Shown one piece after another: positions 8,956-13,965 of a stretch of 13,965 nt of DNA. The notes under the pieces were generated by a model, which did no database searches, was not told the DNA's origin, and saw only the letters and a list, made by a program, of their open reading frames with translations. Position 1 is the stretch's first letter; each line of letters begins with the position of its first letter. The position numbers and the translations under genes are program-made. This DNA comes from Planctomycetota bacterium (GTDB taxonomy: Bacteria; Planctomycetota; Planctomycetia; Pirellulales; Pirellulaceae): the NCBI GenBank assembly GCA_019347795.1, contig JAHWKS010000035.1:1-13965 (forward strand). Direction: 5' to 3'.

Positions 8956-8983
8956 ATTATAGATACGGGTTGGACCGTTGCAA
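8956..8983 (-). promoter_or_regulatory. Sigma70-type promoter for the giant gene
   Basis: On the minus strand a perfect -10 TATAAT (8961-8956) follows a -35-like TTGCAA (8983-8978) with a 16-bp spacer. Transcription would begin near 8949 and leave a 5' leader of about 160 nt before the ATG at 8790. The box match is direct; its activity is inferred. Confidence 0.6.
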
Positions 8984-9022
8984 AGTATTAACGGGGGGCA
9001 AGTACCCTAAATCATCCAGACT

Positions 9023-9051
9023 TCCCAAGCCTCCAATGTTGAGGCTGGGGA
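9023..9051. repeat. Imperfect hairpin between the divergent promoters
   Basis: TCCCAAGCCTC (9023-9033) pairs with GAGGCTGGGGA (9041-9051) over 11 positions with one A-G mismatch and a 7-nt loop. No T-tract follows on either strand, so it is not a typical terminator. It sits about 40 bp upstream of the minus-strand -35 box, where an operator could lie. Confidence 0.45.
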
Positions 9052-9257
9052 GCTGGCCGATTTCGCTACCTCGCAGCAGTCGTTCCACCCCGAATCCAGG
9101 GGAGAGGTGAGGAGTAAACGGAACACTTACTTCGCTATTGGACGCGACCACGCCACAAATCGTTCCGCAGGCTTGAACAAAAATTGCCTTGTGGCGGCGC
9201 CGGATCGCGTGGATCCAGCCCACCCGGAGGTAGGGGTCGCGGGCGCCTAACGCTTCA

Positions 9258-9287
9258 TTGACAGATGAAGCGGCAGAGGCGTAAAAT
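9258..9287 (+). promoter_or_regulatory. Sigma70-type promoter for the arg operon
   Basis: A perfect -35 TTGACA (9258-9263) and a -10 TAAAAT (9282-9287) are separated by 18 bp. The start would fall near 9294, giving a leader of about 74 nt before argB. No other comparable promoter is visible upstream of argB. Confidence 0.65.
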
Positions 9288-9356
9288 GCCGGGTTTTCCT
9301 CGCCCCCACGCCCCTGATTGCGCCGCACTCGCACCGCGGGTCGGCGTTTTGCTTTT

Positions 9357-9360
9357 GGAG
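9357..9360 (+). promoter_or_regulatory. Ribosome binding site fixing the argB GTG start
   Basis: GGAG lies 7 nt before the GTG at 9368. It supports that non-ATG start. Confidence 0.7.
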
Positions 9361-9367
9361 CCCCACT

Positions 9368-10249
9368 GTGGAAGAGGCGATTCGCAAGGCGGATGTGCTG
9401 ATCGAGGCCCTGGGCTGGATCCGCCGCTTCCGCGATAAAATCACCGTCATCAAGCTCGGCGGCAGCGTGCTGGAGAACGAAGACGCTCTGCGGCACATGC
9501 TGCTAGACATCGTCTTCATGGAAACCGTGGGGATGCGCCCCGTCGTGGTCCACGGAGGAGGGGCGGCCATCAGCCGCAGCATGGCGGAAGCGGGCATCGA
9601 GCCGAAGTTCATTCACGGACGTCGCTACACCGACGACGCCACGCTGGCCATTGTGGAGAAGATCCTCGCCGGCGAGTTGAATGAGCATCTCGCCCGGCGG
9701 ATCGAAGAACTCGGCGGCCGGGCGATGAATCTCAATTTTCGCACCAGCAACATCCTCTTCGGCGAGCGGCTGACGCTGCGCGGCAGGGATGGCGAAGCGA
9801 TTGACCTGGGGCACGTCGGGACCGTGACCCGCGTTGACCGGGCGACGATCGAAAACCTCTGCTATGCCGGCCAAGTGCCGGTGATTCCCTCGATGTGCCT
9901 GGACGAGACGAGCGGCCAGAAGCTGAACGTCAACGCCGACACTGCCGCCACGGCCGTCGCGCAGGCCCTGGGAGCGGAGAAGCTGGTTTATCTCAGCGAC
10001 GTGAACGGCGTGCGGCGCGACAAGGCGGACGCGAACTCGCTGATCCACTCGCTTACGGCGGCGGAGGCCCGGCAGTTGATCCGCGAGGGCGTGATCGACT
10101 CCGGCATGATCCCCAAGGTGGAAGCCTGCCTGGACACGCTCGATCGCGGCGTCCGAAAGGTGCACATCATCGACGGCCGCATCCGCCACTCGCTGCTTCT
10201 GGAGATTTACACCAATACCGGCGTCGGCACCGAGATCATTAAAGAGTGA
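9368..10249 (+). CDS. argB: Acetylglutamate kinase
   Basis: 293 aa, normal family length, GTG start with GGAG upstream. It phosphorylates N-acetyl-L-glutamate with ATP, the second step of arginine synthesis, in the cytoplasm. Amino-acid-kinase motifs are present: K29-LGGS near the N-terminus, H62-GGG (phosphate and acetylglutamate loop), N187-VNAD and SGMIPK with K250. The N-terminal stretch 1-24 ([20 protein letters not shown]) looks like the extra helix of hexameric, arginine-inhibited kinases. The C-terminus [16 protein letters not shown] also resembles the arginine-site signature of that class. Feedback inhibition is therefore likely, though inferred. It is first in an argB-argD-argF operon behind its own promoter. 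The assignment is secure. Confidence 0.97.
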   Translation: MEEAIRKADVLIEALGWIRRFRDKITVIKLGGSVLENEDALRHMLLDIVFMETVGMRPVVVHGGGAAISRSMAEAGIEPKFIHGRRYTDDATLAIVEKILAGELNEHLARRIEELGGRAMNLNFRTSNILFGERLTLRGRDGEAIDLGHVGTVTRVDRATIENLCYAGQVPVIPSMCLDETSGQKLNVNADTAATAVAQALGAEKLVYLSDVNGVRRDKADANSLIHSLTAAEARQLIREGVIDSGMIPKVEACLDTLDRGVRKVHIIDGRIRHSLLLEIYTNTGVGTEIIKE

Positions 10250-10250
10250 T

Positions 10251-10273
10251 GTTGGAGTTCCGCCTTCAGGCGG
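10251..10273 (+). repeat. REP-like unit, left copy
   Basis: GTTGGAGTTC followed by stem CCGCCT, loop TC, stem AGGCGG, with the C at 10260 shared by both. It starts two bases after the argB stop codon, so it would be transcribed with the operon. Confidence 0.7.
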
Positions 10274-10323
10274 CTGTTTTCCTCGTCCCCGCGATTACTT
10301 GATGTTTAGAGAATCGACGAAGA

Positions 10324-10346
10324 CACGCTAAAGCGTGAACTCCAAC
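10324..10346 (-). repeat. REP-like unit, right copy (inverted)
   Basis: On the minus strand GTTGGAGTTC is followed by stem CACGCT, loop TT, stem AGCGTG. Both units are 23 nt and share the 10-nt head, the two innermost stem pairs and the outermost pair, but differ at the three pairs between them. Confidence 0.7.
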
Positions 10347-10395
10347 CGCCAACCGTTTGTCCCCCATCCATTCCATCCATCGGCCACCTCGCTAT

Positions 10396-10400
10396 GGGAG
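10396..10400 (+). promoter_or_regulatory. Ribosome binding site deciding the argD start
   Basis: GGGAG lies 6 nt before GTG at 10407. An in-frame GTG at 10335 lies inside the REP-like element and has no such site, so 10407 is preferred. Confidence 0.65.
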
Positions 10401-10406
10401 ATCCCC

Positions 10407-11606
10407 GTGACCACTGCTTCCGGCCTCAGCTCGGCGGAGACGGTCGACCTCTTCAAGAGGTACGTCATCCCCAACTACAACCGTTATCCGGTGAACCTGG
10501 TGCGGGGCGAAGGCTCGCATGTCTGGGACAGCGAGGGGAACCGCTACCTCGATCTCTTTCCCGGCTGGGGCTGCAACTTGCTGGGCCACTGTCCGCAGCC
10601 GCTCGTGGAGGCGGTGCAAGAGCAGGTTGCGACGCTCATCCACGCGCCCAACACCTGGCACATGGACCTGCAAGGCCGCTGGGCGCAGATGCTCTCGGAG
10701 CGGAGCTTCGACGGTCAGGCCTTCTTCTGTAACTCGGGCGCGGAGGCCAACGAGGCGGCGATCAAGCTCGCCCGGCTGCACACGCCCAAAGAGAAGTACA
10801 AGATCATCACGTTCGAAGGCGGCTTTCACGGCCGTACGCTCGCGGCCGTCACCGCCACGGCGCAGCCGAAGTATCACGAGGGCCTGGGGCCGCTCGTGGC
10901 CGGCTTTCAATACGCCCCCTTCGCCGACTTGGAGGCGGTGAAGGGCTTGGCCGATGACGAAACCTGCGCGGTACTCGTCGAGCCGGTGCAGGGGGAAGGC
11001 GGCATCCGCGTCGCCCCCGCGGCGTTCCTGCAAGGACTGCGCGAATTGTGCGACGAGCGGGGCATGCTCCTCATGTTCGACGAAGTGCAGGCCGGCTTCG
11101 GACGCACCGGCGAATGGTTCGCTTACCAGAACTTCGGCGTCACCCCGGACGTGATGACGCTGGCCAAAGCGCTCTGCGGGGGGATCGCCGGCGCCGCGAT
11201 GCTCACCACGCGCGAAATCGCCCCCAGTCTCCGGCCGGGGATGCACGCGGCCACCTTCGGCGGCAACCCGATCGCCGCGCGGGCCGGGATCGCGGCCATC
11301 GAGATGATCGAGAGCGAAGGGCTGCTGGAAAACGCCCGCCGCATCGGCGATCTGTTCCGCGAGCGGCTCTCGTCGCTCGAGGAGCGGATCAGCCTGATTC
11401 GTGAGGTCCGCGTGTTGGGGTTGATGGTCGGCGTGGAGCTGACCGTCCCCGGCGCGCCGGTCGTCGAGGGTTGTTTGAAGCGAAAGTTGCTCATCAATTG
11501 CACGCAGGGCAACGTAATCAGATTGCTGCCGGCGATGAACCTGGCGCCCGAGCAAGTGGACGAAGGCTGCGAAATTCTCGCCCAGGCGTTGGAGGAGGCG
11601 ACCTGA
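10407..11606 (+). CDS. argD: Acetylornithine aminotransferase
   Basis: 399 aa from the GTG at 10407, the usual length. It is a class III PLP aminotransferase that converts N-acetylglutamate semialdehyde to N-acetylornithine with glutamate as amino donor. Landmarks: N109-SGAEANE (PLP phosphate contact), [19 protein letters not shown]224-DEVQ with D225 at the PLP ring nitrogen, and K254 in TLAKAL, the Schiff-base lysine. ATFGGNP follows as expected. A longer version from 10335 would add 24 residues rich in Pro and His that lack any family match. It follows argB after a 157-bp gap that holds the REP-like pair, and ends 3 nt before argF. Other class III aminotransferases (for example succinylornithine or GABA type) look alike, but the operon settles the role. 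Confidence 0.95.
   Translation: MTTASGLSSAETVDLFKRYVIPNYNRYPVNLVRGEGSHVWDSEGNRYLDLFPGWGCNLLGHCPQPLVEAVQEQVATLIHAPNTWHMDLQGRWAQMLSERSFDGQAFFCNSGAEANEAAIKLARLHTPKEKYKIITFEGGFHGRTLAAVTATAQPKYHEGLGPLVAGFQYAPFADLEAVKGLADDETCAVLVEPVQGEGGIRVAPAAFLQGLRELCDERGMLLMFDEVQAGFGRTGEWFAYQNFGVTPDVMTLAKALCGGIAGAAMLTTREIAPSLRPGMHAATFGGNPIAARAGIAAIEMIESEGLLENARRIGDLFRERLSSLEERISLIREVRVLGLMVGVELTVPGAPVVEGCLKRKLLINCTQGNVIRLLPAMNLAPEQVDEGCEILAQALEEAT
11594..11598 (+). promoter_or_regulatory. Ribosome binding site for argF inside the argD end
   Basis: GGAGG within the last codons of argD lies 11 nt before the argF ATG at 11610. With only ACC between the argD stop and the ATG, translation is probably coupled. Confidence 0.55.
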
Positions 11607-11609
11607 ACC

Positions 11610-12527
11610 ATGCGTCACGTGCTGACTCTTCTGGAGCTGTCCGCCGCGGAGATCGACCGCATCTTCATCATCGCCGAGGACCTCAAGGCGAAGTTCGAGA
11701 AGGGGCTGCGCGAGCCGATCCTCCCCGGCCGCGTGATGGCGCTTTTGTTTGAGAAGCCGTCGCTCCGCACTCGGGTCAGCTTCGAGTCGTGCATGGCGCA
11801 CCTGGGAGGCGCCACGCAGTTTCTCGGCGCCGATGTGGGGTGGGGCAAGCGGGAGTCGATCGCCGATTTCGCCGGCGTGCTGGGGCAGTACGTGGATGTG
11901 ATCGTCTGCCGCGCCAATCGCCACAGCCGCGTCGAGGAGTTGGCCCGGCACGCGCAGTGCCCCGTGATCAACGGACTCACCGATGAGGCCCATCCTTGCC
12001 AGGCATTGGCGGACCTGTTCACGCTTCGCGAAGTGTGCGGCGCCTTGCCGGGCCGAAAGCTCGCCTACGTGGGCGACGCGAACAACGTCGCCCGCAGCCT
12101 GGCCGTGGCGTGCGCGAAACTGAGCGTACGTCTGTCGCTCGCCTCGCCGGAGGGCTACGCGCTGGACGCGGGCTTCCTCGCCGAAATCCTTCGTGATTCG
12201 CCGCAGGCGGAGATCGAGCTCACCGACGACCCGGCCGAGGCAGTGCAGAAGGCAGACGGCGTCTACACCGACGTCTGGACCAGCATGGGCCAAGAGGCGG
12301 AAGAGGACGAGCGCCGCCGCGTCTTCGCTCCCTACCAGGTGAACGCCGCGCTGATGTCCCGCGTCCCGCGCACGGCGGTCTTTCTCCACTGCCTCCCCGC
12401 CCGCCGCGGCGAGGAGGTGACCGACGACGTGATCGACGGCCCGCAAAGCCGCGTCCTGCAGCAAGCCGCCAACCGCCTCCACGCCCAGAAGGGCCTCCTC
12501 GCCTGGCTGCTGGGCTCGCAGGGGTGA
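11610..12527 (+). CDS. argF: Ornithine carbamoyltransferase
   Basis: 305 aa, normal length. It makes citrulline from ornithine and carbamoyl phosphate in the cytoplasm. Landmarks: S51-LRTR within FEKPSLRTRVSFE (carbamoyl phosphate site), H128-PCQ, D221-VWTSMG (the SMG loop that binds ornithine) and HCLP with C261. The SMG loop argues against the acetylornithine or succinylornithine relatives. The second residue of the S-T-R-T-R motif is Leu instead of Thr, a tolerated variant. It is the last gene of the argBDF run and converges on the AbiE-like pair. No clear intrinsic terminator follows it. Confidence 0.96.
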   Translation: MRHVLTLLELSAAEIDRIFIIAEDLKAKFEKGLREPILPGRVMALLFEKPSLRTRVSFESCMAHLGGATQFLGADVGWGKRESIADFAGVLGQYVDVIVCRANRHSRVEELARHAQCPVINGLTDEAHPCQALADLFTLREVCGALPGRKLAYVGDANNVARSLAVACAKLSVRLSLASPEGYALDAGFLAEILRDSPQAEIELTDDPAEAVQKADGVYTDVWTSMGQEAEEDERRRVFAPYQVNAALMSRVPRTAVFLHCLPARRGEEVTDDVIDGPQSRVLQQAANRLHAQKGLLAWLLGSQG

Positions 12528-12646
12528 AAGGTGTTCGAATTGTTATCGGCGGCGCTGATGCGCGGAGCTTGCCGTAGTTCATTGAGCCACCGCACAAAGC
12601 GGCGATACAGTGCCTCAGGAGTCGGGCAATCGTCGCGTCGCCTCTT
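12528..12646. other. Convergent intergenic region
   Basis: 119 bases lie between the ends of argF and the toxin gene. Only short 4-bp stems are visible and there is no T-tract, so no terminator is called. The minus strand stays open in the toxin's frame after its stop and reads EALYRRFVRWLNELRQAPR. That could be a coding remnant, but it has no start and is not recognised. Confidence 0.6.
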
Positions 12647-13461
12647 TCAGGTTGCATCCGTCCCGCTGTGGTTGATGCGGTTCTCAATCTCCGCCAGGGT
12701 GGCGAGAATCTCGTCGAAAGTGGCCGGCTCGGCGAGGTACATGTCCCTCATCGCTTGGTAGTCACGGCGCAACGCGGACAACCGTTCGTTTGGCGGGACG
12801 AGGCGAAACGCGCCAGGCTTTGCCTGATCATAGTTCGCCCACGAACTTCCAAAGAACTGACTCTTCCATTCCACGACCCGAGTGCGAAGATCATGTTGGT
12901 CAATCGCCTTGCTCGCGGTCGGGTGTTTGGACAGAGCTGCCGTATCTGCATAATGGCGGGAGAATCTGTCTGGGATCGGCTTCTCTGCGGGCCGATGGAC
13001 GAGGGATAGTGGAATAGGAGAACTGGGGAATTGGTATTGGCATCGGTCAGAAACTCCAGCCATGCTCGTTCATTCTCGCCCAGCACGCCGACTACAGCCG
13101 CTTCCATCGCGGGACCAATCTGGTCGCGCACGGCCGCTCCGCACGCAGCTTCGGCCCTTTTCATCCACTTCTTCGCCTGATTCCGGCTTGCGCCCGCGTC
13201 CGGAAGTTGCAGAAATGACGGCGACAGCGACAGGTCGATATCTTCCGAGAACCGCTCGATGACGCCGAACACCTTGGACAGCGAAGTTCCGCCCTTGAAC
13301 ACCAAATTTTCGGCGAACTCTGATTCGAAGAGCACGCCAAGCAGCCAGCACACCCAGAAATCCTTTTCCAAGATCACTGGGGAAACATTCCGGCGAATCG
13401 CCGCTTGCTCGATGTACAGGCGGCGTTCGTCGGAAGGCAGTTCTAGGAAGCTGAGCTTCAT
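12647..13461 (-). pseudogene. AbiEii-like nucleotidyltransferase toxin, broken by an internal deletion and frameshift
   Basis: From ATG at 13461 (GAGG 7 nt upstream, ATGA overlap with the antitoxin stop) the first 153 codons match the type IV toxin AbiEii. They show EKDFWV (32-37), KGGTSLSK (56-63) and SEDIDL with D74 and D76, the nucleotidyltransferase core. After LLFHYP (to about 13003) this frame turns to nonsense and stops at 12748. The family's C-terminal part resumes in another frame from about 13003: LVHRPAEKPIPDRFSRHYAD, then WANYD, then FDEILATLAEIENRIN, ending at 12647. The span of 815 bp is not a multiple of three. The segment expected between the halves, including a VKLE-like strand and an RTFWEK-like motif, is missing, probably 60-70 residues judged from memory of the family. 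The toxin is almost surely inactive. Confidence 0.85.
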
Positions 13462-13965
13462 GTCTCCGCCTCGGCAAGTTCCCGAAAGATCGGATGCATC
13501 CACGCCGGGGCGAGTTTGATATCCTTGATGAGCTCCTGCCGTTCTTTGGCCGGCAGGGTGCGCTTCAGGCGTGCCCGCCGTTCCGGGGTCATATTCTCCC
13601 TACCAATCCCGCGGAGAGCTTGGATCAGGAGACCGCTGAGCCTTCCGGCCGCTGCCATGTTCTTTGGGGTGGTCCGGCGGAGTTGGATCGTGGTTGAGCC
13701 GATCTTCACCGTCCGGCTTGGGCCGTCCGTGAGAAACACTGCCTTAGCCGGCACCTGTTCGGAGAGGCCCAGGGCGTTCGCCGCGTACGCACCGGCGGGT
13801 TGAATTCGCGTGCGGTCTCGGCCGGCCAGTGCCTTGGCCACGGCTTCGGCAGATGGCTGGAGCGGACCGAGCACCGGGTGTTCCTTTGGAAAGTCGTACA
13901 CGCCTCGGGCGAGGCGGCGAATCGCTCCCTTCCGGGTAAGCCGGTGCAGTGCGGTGTCCACCGCC
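13458..13965 (-). CDS. AbiEi/DUF6088-like antitoxin, 5' end off window
   Basis: 168 codons are visible before the stop at 13458, and the frame is open through the right edge. In related proteins about 40 further residues precede the visible start, so the GTG at 13961 is probably internal. The visible part begins with the wing of a winged helix, ALHRLTRKGAIRRLARGVYD followed by FPKEHPVLGPL. It continues with AYAANALGLSEQVPAKAVFL, TDGPSRTVKIGS and a charged C-terminal helical region. AbiEi-type antitoxins bind their own promoter and counter the AbiEii nucleotidyltransferase without a stable protein complex. It overlaps the toxin start by ATGA, so the two were co-translated. No internal stop or frameshift is seen, unlike the toxin. 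Confidence 0.85.
   Translation of the reverse strand, partial: AVDTALHRLTRKGAIRRLARGVYDFPKEHPVLGPLQPSAEAVAKALAGRDRTRIQPAGAYAANALGLSEQVPAKAVFLTDGPSRTVKIGSTTIQLRRTTPKNMAAAGRLSGLLIQALRGIGRENMTPERRARLKRTLPAKERQELIKDIKLAPAWMHPIFRELAEAET

Larger units (their letters stand above)
8791..9367. other. Divergent intergenic region between the giant gene and argB
   Basis: These 577 bases hold no convincing gene. Frames that cross it have low-quality protein content or are antisense to argB. It contains a minus-strand promoter for the giant gene, a plus-strand promoter for argB, and one imperfect inverted repeat. The rest shows nothing recognisable. Confidence 0.8.
10251..10346. repeat. REP-like inverted pair between argB and argD
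   Basis: A 96-bp element is bounded by perfect 10-bp inverted repeats, GTTGGAGTTC (10251-10260) and GAACTCCAAC (10337-10346). Each end is one 23-nt unit: the shared GTTGGAGTTC followed by a small hairpin. The left hairpin is CCGCCTTCAGGCGG (10260-10273), the right is CACGCTAAAGCGTG (10324-10337). Aligned in the same orientation, three consecutive stem pairs differ and each remains paired. About 50 bp of unstructured sequence separates the units. The layout is like REP pairs (BIMEs) in other bacteria, which are mobilised by REP-associated transposases. No transposase is present here. Confidence 0.75.

Noticed and set aside
9023..9051. The hairpin as an intrinsic terminator
   Set aside because: No T-tract follows on either strand and it lies between divergent promoters, where no transcript needs to end.
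8957..9612. Minus-strand frames of 179 and 121 codons over the argB start and the intergenic region
   Set aside because: They are antisense to argB for much of their length, have no family resemblance, and would cover the argB promoter.
10392..12482. A 696-codon minus-strand open frame opposite argD and argF
   Set aside because: It is a codon-aligned antisense shadow. argD and argF are in the same frame, so it spans both. The plus strand encodes well-conserved enzymes.
12998..13010. Programmed frameshift in the toxin gene
   Set aside because: There is no slippery heptamer such as A-AAA-AAG, and a piece of the conserved core is missing, which a frameshift alone cannot explain.
12748..13503. 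The 251-codon frame as an intact toxin starting at 13503
   Set aside because: Its last part past about 13003 loses family resemblance, and the C-terminal family motifs are in another frame. The start at 13461 with the ATGA overlap and GAGG is better than 13503, which lies inside the antitoxin.

Overview
The window is GC-rich bacterial DNA and most likely planctomycete (Pirellulales-like). The main pointers are the N-terminal LESLEARQLL motif of the giant protein, a variant of the LEPR-xLL motif of large planctomycete exported proteins, and its mix of beta-helix, PPC and Ig-like modules. No rRNA, tRNA, CRISPR array, insertion sequence or integrase was seen.

Region 1 (1-8790, minus strand) is one uninterrupted reading frame of 2,930 codons. 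It starts at 8790 and runs off the left edge with no stop. It encodes a giant, probably exported, mosaic adhesin-like protein. In order it has a basic N-terminus, Ig-like modules, a metzincin-like fold whose zinc motif has lost every ligand, PPC-like modules, and parallel beta-helix super-repeats interrupted by twin Fn3-like modules and further PPC modules. The long plus-strand frames across this region are codon-aligned antisense shadows.

Region 2 (8791-9367) is a divergent intergenic region. It holds a good sigma70-type promoter for each side and an imperfect hairpin.

Region 3 (9368-12527, plus strand) is an arginine-biosynthesis operon, argB-argD-argF: acetylglutamate kinase, acetylornithine aminotransferase and ornithine carbamoyltransferase. 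These are the second, fourth and sixth steps from glutamate to citrulline in the acetylated pathway; argC, argJ/argE, argG and argH are not here. Between argB and argD lies a 96-bp element made of two inverted REP-like 23-mers. Their hairpin stems differ by compensatory changes.

Region 4 (12647-13965, minus strand, convergent with argF) is a type IV AbiE-like toxin-antitoxin pair. The antitoxin is open to its stop but its 5' end lies beyond the right edge. The nucleotidyltransferase toxin overlaps it by 4 bp and is broken: its N- and C-terminal parts lie in different frames and the segment expected between them is missing.

The strongest leads are the zinc-less metzincin domain, the covarying REP pair, and the decayed toxin beside a retained antitoxin.
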